From: an uncultured Spartobacteria bacterium | GTDB taxonomy: Bacteria > Verrucomicrobiota > Verrucomicrobiia > Chthoniobacterales > Chthoniobacteraceae | Direction of reading: 5' to 3' | DNA: 64,000 nucleotides | Assembly (NCBI GenBank): GCA_903933715.1 | Contig: CAIZLD010000045.1 | Coordinates: 1 to 64,000 of the forward strand | Shown here: positions 1 to 8,853 of the stretch, piece by piece | Layout of the letters: the number at the start of each line of letters is the position of its first letter | Position numbering within the stretch: the first letter of the stretch is position 1 | Notes under the pieces: generated by a model | Seen by the model: only the letters and a program-made list of their open reading frames with translations | What the model was told of the DNA's origin: nothing | Databases searched by the model: none | Translations under genes and position numbers: made by a program

Positions 1-88
1 CAGCCTGCGGCTGCTAATCACCGAGGGTGATCCGCTAATTACCTTGCACCGACTAACCAACCCCAGCTAGAAAAACACCGCGTCCAAA

Positions 89-138
89 GTGGTGCACTTT
101 AATCCGCCCAGGGGTGGTGCACTTTGATTCGCCCGGCG
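89..138. repeat. Two tandem 25-bp direct repeats
   Basis: GTGGTGCACTTT followed by a CCGCCC/CGCCC block occurs at 89 and again at 114, a 25-bp period with only a few differences. Multiple short repeats of this kind are typical of the ends of IS21-family elements, so this may be a leftover IS end. No IS21 transposase genes lie beside it in the window. The following open frame starts 5-7 bases after the second copy. Confidence 0.55.
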
Positions 139-142
139 ACAC

Positions 143-1051
143 ATGTCGGCATCGGAAGCGGCCAGCATTTCCCGTGCATGCATTCAATATGTTCTTGCTC
201 GCGAAGACGATGCGGCGGCCCTTGATTTCAGCAAATTCCGTGACCGTATTCTCACCGCCAGCCTCAAATCTGACGATGCATCTGTGCAACAGTTGTTGGC
301 CTCGCCTCCGTTTTTTATCCGAACAGCGTTACGCACTCTGCTTGCGAGCATTAGGATGGAAGACGGTGCGAAGCTTGAGCATGCACTTGCCAACCTAAAT
401 ATGTTGCTCCCAGAGATTTGGGATAGCCTTACCGATCCCGATAAATGGTCGGTAGGAGATGCCTTCGCCGAACTCTCGAACGACGGGACAAAGCCGACAG
501 CGATAGCTGGGCTGCGAAAAGCCCTAATGCGAGTCAAAGGGTTTGATTACGTGCGAGAAAATCTTCGCTCAAACAGCTTTAAGCGAGCGGCACAGGCGGT
601 CCTCAACGCACATCACGCCTTGAATAACTACTACAATGAGCCCGAGCCAACTCGCCAACTCGCTGCGATGGGGACAATTATTCCACCGCCAGCGTTAGCC
701 GAATGTATTCGGGCGTATCTATCGGTCTACTTAGGAAATAGCTGGGGACACTGCTGGGATGCTGCTGCAACGGCAAAGCAAGAATTGAAAAAATTACCAG
801 CCAATCGTTGGGAGTATTACTTCATCAATATTTTTCCAGGACAAGAAGATATCCTTGGCAAACTCACCTCGTCTGAACCTTGCGGCCAATGGATCAAGTT
901 AATATGCGAATTAAAGCTGGCAGATATAGATGCACCGACGGGCTCCGTCCGTAAGCTTCTCGATGCTAGTGCACACGGCCAAGAACGGCAAGTAATGAGC
1001 CACGCAATGGCACTGCTCCAAGCCTTTAGTGGTGCGCGTGTTAGAGCCTGA
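143..1051 (+). CDS. Hypothetical protein, element cargo
   Basis: A 302-residue soluble protein with no recognisable domain, signal peptide or membrane segment. The chosen ATG lies only a few bases after the 25-bp tandem repeat and has no clear ribosome-binding site, so the true N-terminus may have been lost if the repeat is an IS end. The middle is helical in character, with an AQAVLNAHHALNNYY stretch near residues 150-165. It lies in the AT-richer left flank with the restriction-modification genes and points towards them convergently. Function unknown; a defence-associated role would only be guilt by association. Confidence 0.6.
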   Translation: MSASEAASISRACIQYVLAREDDAAALDFSKFRDRILTASLKSDDASVQQLLASPPFFIRTALRTLLASIRMEDGAKLEHALANLNMLLPEIWDSLTDPDKWSVGDAFAELSNDGTKPTAIAGLRKALMRVKGFDYVRENLRSNSFKRAAQAVLNAHHALNNYYNEPEPTRQLAAMGTIIPPPALAECIRAYLSVYLGNSWGHCWDAAATAKQELKKLPANRWEYYFINIFPGQEDILGKLTSSEPCGQWIKLICELKLADIDAPTGSVRKLLDASAHGQERQVMSHAMALLQAFSGARVRA

Positions 1052-1125
1052 TCAGTTGAACCGCCGCGTGTGGATCGCAAAAGTTCCGAACATCAACACC
1101 GCCATTGCAATGACGCTATTCCATT

Positions 1126-1413
1126 TTAATTTTTTATACTATACTCCGTAGGCTTCGAATCGCCGACATGGATTAACGCATCGTAGTTGGTAATTTTAGC
1201 TTTTGAAGCCGCGGTGGTGACGTCTTTTTTTGTTGTTCCAACCGCTCCTGATTCGGTAACATCCTCCTGGAAAACAGCCGTCCAGACAGTTGTAAGTCTG
1301 GAGTGCTTTACCCATTTTTCGTCCGCAAGAGCTTGATTGAACACGGAACGTTGCTCGCTTGACACGTTATTAAGATCGATGCTTAAGAGAACATTTTTTG
1401 CCATAGTCAACAA
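1126..1413 (-). CDS. Small hypothetical protein
   Basis: A small protein of 92-95 residues. Two starts are possible: a TTG at 1413, about 5 bases after a GGGAGG ribosome-binding sequence, or an ATG at 1404 (MAKNVLLSIDL) that is rather far from it. There is no membrane segment or known motif. It lies 33 bases downstream of the PD-(D/E)xK-like gene on the same strand and so probably belongs to the restriction-modification transcript. Function not recognised. Confidence 0.5.
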   Translation of the reverse strand: MLTMAKNVLLSIDLNNVSSEQRSVFNQALADEKWVKHSRLTTVWTAVFQEDVTESGAVGTTKKDVTTAASKAKITNYDALIHVGDSKPTEYSIKN

Positions 1414-1446
1414 TCAATCCTCCCCACCCAAAAAAAGTCAAGATAC

Positions 1447-2154
1447 TTAGTTGGAATGCATCCTCACCCAAAAGTGATGAATGCAAATTTTGCCACCGCC
1501 ACCCGAGTTATTTCTTGAGTTTAACGAAACGCAGCACGCTGTTTGAGTTCCGTTCTCTTCAGCGAAGCGTTCCAACACCTCATCTAATTCCCACTTTTCC
1601 TCACCGGTTGGCTTCGCTTCAACGAGTTCACGAATCCATTGGTTAAGGCGGTCATACCATTGACGCAGGGAATCTTTCTGAATGTACCCAATCATCACGG
1701 CTGTCTCCAACTGTCCTCCATGCAGTCCCAGTTTGAACCGTTGAATTCCGCCCGTTACGTCTTTCCCCCCGGTCAGATATTCCCGTTCTCTTGTTTTACC
1801 ACCGGGAGGAGGAAGACGCTTTCCTTCGAAAACAAGAAACGGGTCATCTATTGTGTGATAAGTCGCCCCAACGAATCCGTCTTCGGTTAATCCTGCTGAA
1901 ATATCTACGCGTCGTCCCTTGGCTTGCTTTTCCTCGTGATGAAACATGACCATCTGAAAGTTCTTGCGGGCGCGTGAATTCAGATGCTTGCAGAGTTGAG
2001 CGTTAAGGCTTTCCTCGGCAATTTCGGTTCGCCTCTTTGGGCGATCCCGCCATTGCGGTAACTCATTTTGCACGAATGCCAGAGTCTTTTTTACCTGTGC
2101 ATTTACTTCCGGGCCGTGCGTCAGCCGACCTTGGCTTTGAAATTTTGAGGTCAC
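1447..2154 (-). CDS. Putative restriction endonuclease partner (PD-(D/E)xK-like)
   Basis: A 235-residue protein beginning with GTG one base after the stop of the adenine methylase, so the two are almost certainly co-translated. Around residues 85-115 the sequence has RVDIS, then a DDPFLVFEGKRL segment. An acidic residue followed by E-x-K is the pattern of PD-(D/E)xK nucleases. The tail is rich in Gly, Cys and His (CVSLNSRNNSGGGGKICIHHF), which could bind metal. Proposed role: the cleaving partner of the methylase at 2156-4996. The assignment rests on the short motif and on the operon, not on overall similarity that I recognise. Confidence 0.5.
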   Translation of the reverse strand: MTSKFQSQGRLTHGPEVNAQVKKTLAFVQNELPQWRDRPKRRTEIAEESLNAQLCKHLNSRARKNFQMVMFHHEEKQAKGRRVDISAGLTEDGFVGATYHTIDDPFLVFEGKRLPPPGGKTREREYLTGGKDVTGGIQRFKLGLHGGQLETAVMIGYIQKDSLRQWYDRLNQWIRELVEAKPTGEEKWELDEVLERFAEENGTQTACCVSLNSRNNSGGGGKICIHHFWVRMHSN

Positions 2155-2155
2155 A

Positions 2156-4996
2156 TCAATATCCCTGTTTACGGAGATCGATAAGGGTTTCGTCAGCGTC
2201 TCGAATCGCAGTCGAACGTATCCAATAACGGAGGCGATCAGGCTTCACAATGAACATGACATTGTTCTGGTAAATCCGCAGCACTCTAGCTGTGCGGAGG
2301 GCATCACCATTTTGAATGTAGATTAAGTCACGAAGATTTTCTGTCCAGTCGTCTGTCCAATCCAGATCAGGTTTTTTTCCGAAATAGAATGTTTGGCAGG
2401 CAAGGCCATCCAACACCCACGAGCTTCCAAACTTAAGATTGTCGTAAATAGTTCCGAGCAAATCGCAGAAGCAGCCACCATATAGCTTTAGATCCTCATC
2501 GCTGGCTTGCTCTTTGAGCAGCCTAGAGTCTTGCCCTAGCCGAATGTAATCGGCCATATAATTCACCAAATCTTCGCAAAGTATCTTTTCCCATGAGCTT
2601 AAATCCCAAGACTCGCCGACCTTAGGCCAAGGAAGATTTACGATGTCTCGCTTCAAGAGAGCAGTCGCTCGGCCAATTAAAAGTTGCGTACTTTCAAGCA
2701 ATGAAAAAGCCTGCAAGGTAGAGCGATGGTTCTTAAATTCGCGAAAAAATTTATAAAAAACGTCTCTTTCAGATAGTGGGGCGCGGATTCCGACAATCTT
2801 ATCCTTATAAGCAAGAAAGCCATTTTCCCAAAAAGCGCAATGCAACTTCTGGTGCTCACGGATAAGAATCAGCGGTGACTTATACCTGTCTTTTTTTCTT
2901 GGAGCTGTGAACAGTTCATCCTCTACTCTTACGAGAGTTGTTATGCCGCCTCCAGAGAGTGCTTCTGAATTTAACAGCGGTTTTCCTGTAAGCCATGAAG
3001 CTTCTACCCTTTTTCCCGTTTCTCCGGCGATAAACCCTTCACCTGCATTCCATTTTTTGTCTGCTAAAAAATCTTCCAGTGTCCCCATTGTTTTGAGTCT
3101 GGCTGCGAGATGTTGCAGCCGTCCGCCTCCAAGCAGATTAGCTTTCCATGAGTATGGAGCCGTGAGCGCCTGTTGCTGAGAAACCACATGATGATCGTAG
3201 TGGTCCAATTCAAACCCGATCTGTTCCTGGACGCTGAATGTTCGGCGAAATGTCTGATGAATAATTCGATGATTCGCGGCTGGAGTGATTTTTCTTACAA
3301 GCAAAGCAGCGATTTTCGTGTCCGCCTTGTCGAAGAGACCTCGAACCGAGGTGAAATCGAAAATGCAATCGATCTGATTTGTAGTAAATAGATGTTTTTG
3401 GAAGGCACGAGCTTTCTCATTGTAGAGCAAGCTTGAAGGCTGAATCAGGCACATGCACCCTCCTTCTCCGAGCGTTCTCATTGCTTGCTCTGCCACAAGA
3501 TAGGCTATCTGGTTGTCTGGAAGGCCTCCACGTATTAGTTCAGCCTTATCATTCACTCGTGCAGCAGATTCCGTCAGGCTTGATATGAATGGCGGATTCC
3601 CGACAATTACGTCAAACGGTTCGCGCTTCTTTTCGACAAAATCAAAAAAATCACCTTCTGTTAGGTTCGTTTTGCTGAGGTTGTCGAACCGAAGCTCTCT
3701 CCAGATTACATTTGGCTTAAGCGCGTCGCAAACTGCGAGAGCAAGACTGAAAGCCGCAAGATGCAGTGCTTCACCTTGGATTTCCACACCAAAGATACTC
3801 TGCTTAAGAATCGCTTTCAGCGTTGGCACATCGGGTTGACGCCATTGATTTTCACTGCGCCAGTGGACCACCAATCGCCTAAAAGCCCCGACTAAGAAAA
3901 CACCAGAACCGCAAGTCGGATCGAGAATGCGCTCGTTGCCTGAAATACTATCGTATGGCAGCGCATAATCGAGCAAGAGAGTCGCCACAAAAGGCGGAGT
4001 GAAAATCGCCCCTTTCCCAGATTGTGCGAAACGCTGATATAGATGGCTAAGCACTTCGACTGGCAGGTGCCTGAAGGAATACTGTTCCCAAAGATAAAGC
4101 TGTTTTTTCAGAGTCCGGCTTTCCACCAACTCTGCGAATTTTCGGAGTTCCTTGGCAGTAAGTTTGGCTGCACAGTCTTCAGGAAGGCAAAAAACATCCC
4201 CGTTAAACTTGCGTTCGAGCTTGCCAAGAAGTTCTCGAACCTCGTCTGGGGTACCTTTTTGAAGAACGTCAAAAAAACAATTGGCTCCCCGGTGAATTTC
4301 ACCGAACCAACCTGCGGGAAATACATCTCTGTCTTCCAAATATTTGATTAGAACCGTCAGGAGCAATAAACGACGCAACACAGGGTGTTTGCCCCCGTCA
4401 ATAGCTTCATCGGTCTCCACTACGGCATTTATGAGGCGCTGGTGCGATCCCTTGTCAGCATCAGCAAGAGAGGCATTGCGAGGATCGGTCCAGAACGTGC
4501 CATTGCTCAACCGTAGGGCAGAAAAACGCTGGCGTTTTTCTTCAATCGCCTTGGAAATAGCCGCTGAAGTCGAAAAAAGATCCTTTACCCCGTCTTCATC
4601 TACCTGAATTTTTTCAATCGGATGATAATCGCACCTATTCTTTCGCCAGAAATCCGGCCCACCGGCACAACCCAGAATATCTACGCGAGTTTTCCTTCCC
4701 ACGTAAAGTAAGGGGGCGCTGCCGTTGAGCCACACTTCTTTGTGAATCAGAGACAGCTTGACGTCATCAAAATGCTCGTCCTCGTTGTCGATGACGTAAG
4801 CCGCGACTTGAGATGATCGTCCGTCACTAAACCGGCGGAAAAAAACGTAATCCAAACCGTCGATTCCTTCAGCTTCCCTGACGGCTGCTTCTTCGGCGAT
4901 ACTGAGTGTCGCCCGTTGCTTGCGAATTGGCACTAATCCAGGTGCTTTCGCATTTGGATGGGGGGAAAAATCGACGGTTTGGAGGACGGAACTCAT
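2156..4996 (-). CDS. N6-adenine DNA methyltransferase of a restriction-modification system
   Basis: A 946-residue large methylase of the Eco57I/type I HsdM-like class that should transfer a methyl group from S-adenosylmethionine to adenine N6. Visible motifs in order: FTPP near 332, AdoMet-binding motif I DPTCGSGVFL near 359-368, FGVEIQ near 402, and catalytic motif IV NPPF near 467-470. The C-terminal half would be the target-recognition region. The N-terminal ~300 residues resemble the helical and possibly nuclease-like front end of single-chain enzymes, but I see no convincing PD-(D/E)xK there. It is followed at once by the putative nuclease gene and lies inside the comM-integrated element, so it is mobile defence cargo. 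Confidence 0.85.
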   Translation of the reverse strand: MSSVLQTVDFSPHPNAKAPGLVPIRKQRATLSIAEEAAVREAEGIDGLDYVFFRRFSDGRSSQVAAYVIDNEDEHFDDVKLSLIHKEVWLNGSAPLLYVGRKTRVDILGCAGGPDFWRKNRCDYHPIEKIQVDEDGVKDLFSTSAAISKAIEEKRQRFSALRLSNGTFWTDPRNASLADADKGSHQRLINAVVETDEAIDGGKHPVLRRLLLLTVLIKYLEDRDVFPAGWFGEIHRGANCFFDVLQKGTPDEVRELLGKLERKFNGDVFCLPEDCAAKLTAKELRKFAELVESRTLKKQLYLWEQYSFRHLPVEVLSHLYQRFAQSGKGAIFTPPFVATLLLDYALPYDSISGNERILDPTCGSGVFLVGAFRRLVVHWRSENQWRQPDVPTLKAILKQSIFGVEIQGEALHLAAFSLALAVCDALKPNVIWRELRFDNLSKTNLTEGDFFDFVEKKREPFDVIVGNPPFISSLTESAARVNDKAELIRGGLPDNQIAYLVAEQAMRTLGEGGCMCLIQPSSLLYNEKARAFQKHLFTTNQIDCIFDFTSVRGLFDKADTKIAALLVRKITPAANHRIIHQTFRRTFSVQEQIGFELDHYDHHVVSQQQALTAPYSWKANLLGGGRLQHLAARLKTMGTLEDFLADKKWNAGEGFIAGETGKRVEASWLTGKPLLNSEALSGGGITTLVRVEDELFTAPRKKDRYKSPLILIREHQKLHCAFWENGFLAYKDKIVGIRAPLSERDVFYKFFREFKNHRSTLQAFSLLESTQLLIGRATALLKRDIVNLPWPKVGESWDLSSWEKILCEDLVNYMADYIRLGQDSRLLKEQASDEDLKLYGGCFCDLLGTIYDNLKFGSSWVLDGLACQTFYFGKKPDLDWTDDWTENLRDLIYIQNGDALRTARVLRIYQNNVMFIVKPDRLRYWIRSTAIRDADETLIDLRKQGY

Positions 4997-5090
4997 GTGC
5001 CAAGTTGGTCAGGCTACAGAACCCGGAAGTTTTTACCATATCGATCACCAACAGAGCAAGCGGTGAGATGAAAATGGCAACCTTAGGTTA

Positions 5091-5282
5091 CTAGACTTTT
5101 TTTCGTGTAGCCGCAAGAAGCGTTTCCCTTATCCAAGCGGTCTTGCTCTTCCCGCTACGTTTAATAGTTCCTTCAATTTCATCACGTTCTTCAGGAGAAA
5201 CGCGCGTTGAAAGAAACTCAGAACGAGACTTCTCTTCGGGCAGTTTTGGTCTGCCTGTCGGCTTTTTTGATTGTTGTGACAC
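5091..5282 (-). CDS. Ribbon-helix-helix DNA-binding protein
   Basis: A 63-residue protein beginning with GTG. A basic, Pro-rich N-terminus is followed by FLSTRVSPEERDEIEGTIKRSG and a second helix (SKTAWIRETLLAAT), the strand-helix-helix arrangement of CopG/Arc/MobC-type ribbon-helix-helix proteins, which bind DNA as dimers. It is transcribed divergently from the serine recombinase, 48 bases away, and two inverted TTGTGACACA sites lie in the gap and over its own start codon. It could repress itself and the recombinase, or act as a directionality factor for excision. The fold is fairly secure; the role is inferred. Confidence 0.75.
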   Translation of the reverse strand: MSQQSKKPTGRPKLPEEKSRSEFLSTRVSPEERDEIEGTIKRSGKSKTAWIRETLLAATRKKV

Positions 5283-5319
5283 AATAATGCTTGCGTTTGC
5301 AGTGCTTTATGTGTCACAA
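5274..5319. promoter_or_regulatory. Paired inverted operator-like sites
   Basis: TTGTGACACAA at 5274-5284 is itself a perfect palindrome around a central A. A second copy lies inverted at 5309-5319 (ATGTGTCACAA), with centres 35 bases apart. The pair fills the divergent gap between the ribbon-helix-helix gene, whose GTG start it overlaps, and the serine recombinase start at 5331. This is the arrangement expected of an operator controlling both genes. Binding by the neighbouring ribbon-helix-helix protein is inferred. Confidence 0.55.
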
Positions 5320-5330
5320 ATACGCGCGAT

Positions 5331-6839
5331 ATGCAAGCCATGAAAACGCCCGATCTAAACAAAGAAAATGGCAAACCTGTCGGAATCTGGATTCGCGTTT
5401 CAACCGAAGACCAAGCTCAGGGGGATAGTCCGCAGCACCACGAGGCGAGGGCGCGTCACTACGCCGCTGCCAAAGGATGGACAGTAAAGGAGGTTTATGA
5501 CCTTGCGGGCGTGTCGGGAAAATCCGTCATGGAACATCCCGAAACAAAACGGATGCTTGGCGACGTCCAGAAGGGACGCATTACAGCCCTGGTGTTTTCC
5601 AAGCTCGCTCGACTCACCCGCAACGCTCGTGAACTCATGGATTTTGCCGACATCTTCCGCGAGCGCAATGCCGACCTCATTTCATTGCAGGAAAATCTTG
5701 ATACAAGCACCCCATCGGGTCGCCTCTTTTTCAATATGGTTTCCATAATGGCCCAGTGGGAACGTGAGGAGATCACCGACCGCGTGAAGGCATCGGTGGC
5801 TATCCGAGCAAAACTTGGCAAGCCACTCGGCGGCAAGGCTCCCTATGGCTACGTGTGGCAGGGCAACGATATGGTTCCGCATTCGGAGGAAGCGCCAGTG
5901 AGGAAGCTCATGTATGAACTTTTCGCCGAGCATCGGCGGAAGAAGGCCGTCGCCAGGATTCTCAACGAACGTGGATTCCGCACTCGAAACGGGTCCAAGT
6001 TCTCCGACACCACCATCACTCGCCTTCTCCAAGACCCGACTGCAAAGGGCGTTCGCCGTTCCAACTACACCCGCAGCAATGGCGAGGGCAAAACATGGGT
6101 GCTCAAGCCGGAACATGAGTGGGTTTTCCACGAAGTTCCCGCCATCGTTTCCGAGGAGCTTTGGGATCAATGCAATGCTCTTCTTGAGGGGCGAAAAGGC
6201 ACCCGCCAGAAACCCGGCAAACGCCCGGTGCATCTTTTCGCAGGAATCGTAGTCTGTGAATGCGGCCAAAAAATGTATGTGCCGAGCAGCACCCCAAAAT
6301 ACGTTTGTGCCAAGTGCCGCAACCGGATTCCCATCGTTGACCTTGAGGCGATCTTTTTGGAAGAACTCAAAAACTACCTCCTCTCTCCCGAACAAATCGG
6401 CGAATACCTCGCCGCCGCCCACTCGACCATCGACGAAAAAGCGCACCTCCTTGAAACGCTCACGAAGGAGTTGGAGCATGTGAAAGCCGAAGCCGACAGG
6501 GTGTTTCGGCTCTACATGGACGAAAAGATTGACGGGGATGGATTCAAACAGCGAAACGATCCGCTCTCTGCCCGCCGAAAGCAGATCGAAGAGGAAATTC
6601 CAAAGGCCGAGGCCGAGGTTTCGCTCTTGAAAATCGACGGCCTATCGAGCGAATACATCCGCGAGGAAGCCGCCGATCTCCACTCCTCATGGCCCTCCAT
6701 GACCACCGATGAAAAACGTCGCATCGTTGAACTGTTGGCAAAACGCATCACGATCTCGAAAGACGAAATCGACATAAGTCTCTGTTACTTACCGTCTTTC
6801 AGAGAAACGACAAATAGGCAACACATCCTCAAGGGTTGA
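5331..6839 (+). CDS. Large serine recombinase (site-specific integrase)
   Basis: A 502-residue recombinase that should integrate and excise the element. The resolvase-type catalytic domain starts with [11 protein letters not shown], the nucleophile being Ser24. It continues through [15 protein letters not shown] and the [15 protein letters not shown] helix. A recombinase domain follows ([12 protein letters not shown] and [14 protein letters not shown]), then a zinc ribbon with Cys pairs (C-E-C and C-x2-C) near residues 308-330, then a charged coiled coil of about 70 residues. This is the complete large-serine-integrase architecture. A second in-frame ATG lies 9 bases downstream of the start. 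The last codons run into the comM junction, so the attachment core contributes the C-terminal residues. Apparently intact and possibly active. Confidence 0.93.
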   Translation: MQAMKTPDLNKENGKPVGIWIRVSTEDQAQGDSPQHHEARARHYAAAKGWTVKEVYDLAGVSGKSVMEHPETKRMLGDVQKGRITALVFSKLARLTRNARELMDFADIFRERNADLISLQENLDTSTPSGRLFFNMVSIMAQWEREEITDRVKASVAIRAKLGKPLGGKAPYGYVWQGNDMVPHSEEAPVRKLMYELFAEHRRKKAVARILNERGFRTRNGSKFSDTTITRLLQDPTAKGVRRSNYTRSNGEGKTWVLKPEHEWVFHEVPAIVSEELWDQCNALLEGRKGTRQKPGKRPVHLFAGIVVCECGQKMYVPSSTPKYVCAKCRNRIPIVDLEAIFLEELKNYLLSPEQIGEYLAAAHSTIDEKAHLLETLTKELEHVKAEADRVFRLYMDEKIDGDGFKQRNDPLSARRKQIEEEIPKAEAEVSLLKIDGLSSEYIREEAADLHSSWPSMTTDEKRRIVELLAKRITISKDEIDISLCYLPSFRETTNRQHILKG

Positions 6840-6850
6840 GTGCCCCGACC
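6825..6850. other. Probable attachment-site junction in comM
   Basis: The recombinase stop (6837-6839) and the artificial comM stop (6829-6831, minus strand) overlap here. Reading comM, normal similarity continues to ...LVGALNP and then stops, exactly before the place where intact ComM proteins continue with a Cys-Pro-Cys-Gly segment. The crossover is therefore within a few bases of the AACCC at about 6832-6836. The exact core cannot be set without the other junction or an uninterrupted comM. Confidence 0.6.
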
Positions 6851-7878
6851 AACACAAATTCCGACGGATAGGTCACTGAACCGGCCGCTCGCGAAATGGT
6901 CACTTTGCCATCCTCCAATGGCTGTCGCATCACCTCCAAAGTCGAGCGTTTGAATTCGGGCAGCTCGTCCAAAAAGAGGACGCCGTGGTGGGCCAGAGTC
7001 ACTTCGCCGGGGCTCGGGTTGGTGCCGCCCCCGAGCAGGCCCGCATCGGAAATCGTATGGTGCGGCGAGCGAAAGGGCCGCAGCGAAAGCAATGCCCGTT
7101 TTTGGGTCAAGAACCCGCAGATGCTGTGGATCTTGGTCGTTTCAATCGCCTCGTCGAAAGTCATCGGCGGCATGATGGTCGGGATGCGCTTGGCCAACAT
7201 CGATTTGCCCGATCCGGGCGGCCCGACCATGAGAAGATTGTGTCCCCCGGCGACGGCGACTTCCACGGCCCGCTTGGCGGCGTGTTGCCCGCGCACGTCG
7301 GCGAAATCGATCTCGTAATTCTGGCTCTCTTCGAAAAGCTGATCGGGAACCGTTGGCGTCAGCGATTCGTCGCCGCGCAAGAACTCGAAGGCCTGACGCA
7401 GGTTGCGCACTCCGTAGGTGGTGATCCCTTCGACAATCGCGGCCTCCTGCGCGTTTCCTTCGGGGACTACGATCGCTTTTTTTCCCCGGCGCCTGGCTTC
7501 CAGGGCGACCGGCAGGATTCCGTTGACGTTGCGCACGCCGCCGTCGAGCGCCAGTTCGCCGACAAAGCAATATTGGTCAAAGGCAGGCAAAGCGATTTGC
7601 TCGGAGGCGGCGATCATTGCCAGCGCAATGGGGAGGTCGAAACTGGGCCCCTCCTTTTTCACATCGGCGGGGGCGAGATTGATGGTGGTGCGCCCCTTGG
7701 GCCAGCGATAGCCGCTGTTGGCGACGGCAGTCGTCACCCGGTCCTTGCTTTCTTTTACCGCGGCGTCGGGCAGCCCGACGACGACAATCACGGGATTCCC
7801 CGTGCTTGCGTTGACTTCGATTTCGACTTCGTAGGCATCCACGCCACAAACCGCCGCTGAGTAGACCTTGGCCAGCAT
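6829..7878 (-). pseudogene. comM: comM, 3' end removed by element insertion
   Basis: Encodes the first 349 residues of a ComM/YifB-type AAA+ Mg-chelatase-like helicase, a branch-migration protein used in natural transformation; intact members have about 500 residues. The start is ATG at 7878 ([19 protein letters not shown]), the standard N-terminus. The Lon-like N-terminal domain, Walker A GPPGSGKS and Walker B-like [11 protein letters not shown] are present. The protein stops after FVLVGALNP, losing the Cys-rich motif and the C-terminal helicase part. The missing 3' end should lie at the far end of the element, outside the window. It is probably non-functional here unless the element excises. 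Confidence 0.9.
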
Positions 7879-8214
7879 CGGGACAGATTGGCAAACTGCG
7901 CCAAGGAAGAAAAGCAGGAAGCAGGGCAAACGCACCAAAAAAACAGATAAGAAATCCGCAGATTGCCCAAATGGTCGCTGATTTTGGAATCTGTTCCTGA
8001 TCTTTCGCTTTACGTATAGGGACGTGTGAACGAATTTTTGAATTAGGAAGCCCGCCCGTTTCCCCGCCTGCGGCTTCAAAATCCCGCTGACGATCAGCGA
8101 TTTTCCGCAAGGGGCGCTTTGTTCAGCGTGTCCCTGGAATGCTAAATTCGAGGCGTAATTCCGGCCCGTATTTCAATGCTCAATCAGGCGCGGTCCACCG
8201 GAGATTCCCTTGCC
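7879..8214. other. Intergenic region upstream of comM
   Basis: These 336 bases lie between the comM start and the 3' end of pdxH, both on the minus strand. The frame of comM stays open upstream for 67 codons, but the standard ComM N-terminus argues against using it. I see no RNA gene, strong terminator or named repeat; a comM promoter is expected here but I cannot point to one. Confidence 0.4.
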
Positions 8215-8853
8215 TTACGGCGCGAGTCGCTCGATTCGCCATCCCCCGTCTGCCTGGGCGGTGTATTCAAACCGGTCATGCAGCCGATTGGCGCCCCCCT
8301 GCCAAAACTCGATGGTTTTTGGCTTCACCCGGTAACCGCCCCAGAACGACGGGAGCGGCACTTTGCCCGCGCCGAATTTTTCTTTGATTTTGCTCCACTC
8401 CATCTCCAACACCGTGCGGGAGGAGATCGCCCGGCTTTGCTGCGAAGCCCAGGCCGCCAACTGGCTCTCGCGGGGGCGCGACATGAAATAGGTCAGCGAT
8501 TCGAGCGCGGGAATCTTATCCGCCCGCCCGGTCACGATCACCTGTCGTTCGAGCGTCAGCCACGGGAAAAGCAGAGACACTTGCGGGTTCTCCTCCAAAT
8601 GCCGGGCTTTTCGGCTCTCCATGTTGGTGAAAAAGACGAATCCGCGCGCATCAAGCCCTTTGAGCAACACCGTTCGCAGGAGCGGCCGCCCGTCCGCCGA
8701 CGCGGTCGCCAGACTCATCGCGGTCGGCTCGATCACCCCCGCGTCGAGGGTATCCTCAAGCCAGAGATTGAACATGTCAATCGGGTCCGGTTTAAGATCT
8801 TCGCGCCGCAGTTTTCCTCTGCGGTAATCGGTGCGCACGTCAGCGAGATTCAT
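8215..8853 (-). CDS. pdxH: Pyridoxamine/pyridoxine 5'-phosphate oxidase
   Basis: A 212-residue FMN-dependent oxidase, normal length for PdxH, converting pyridoxine or pyridoxamine 5'-phosphate to pyridoxal 5'-phosphate with O2. Family landmarks are present: MNLADVRTDYRRGKL at the N-terminus, PTAMSLATASADGRP, LRTVLLKGLDARGFVFFTN in the FMN-binding barrel, the S..ESQLAAWASQQS segment and the terminal W-x-I-x-RLAP. It appears to be a single-gene unit between the comM remnant and the tRNA-Gly region. Confidence 0.95.
   Translation of the reverse strand: MNLADVRTDYRRGKLRREDLKPDPIDMFNLWLEDTLDAGVIEPTAMSLATASADGRPLLRTVLLKGLDARGFVFFTNMESRKARHLEENPQVSLLFPWLTLERQVIVTGRADKIPALESLTYFMSRPRESQLAAWASQQSRAISSRTVLEMEWSKIKEKFGAGKVPLPSFWGGYRVKPKTIEFWQGGANRLHDRFEYTAQADGGWRIERLAP

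Larger units (their letters stand above)
1..6840. mobile_element. Integrated element (partial) inserted in comM
   Basis: This stretch carries a large serine recombinase at its right edge, a divergent ribbon-helix-helix gene, a restriction-modification pair and unknown genes. It ends where comM is abruptly cut. A serine recombinase gene adjacent to a disrupted conserved gene is the usual layout of elements moved by these enzymes, which keep the recombinase next to an attachment site. Base composition is lower in GC than the sucCD-atp core. The left boundary is outside the window, so size and full cargo are unknown. The element identity is inferred; the comM truncation and the recombinase are seen directly. 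Confidence 0.7.
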
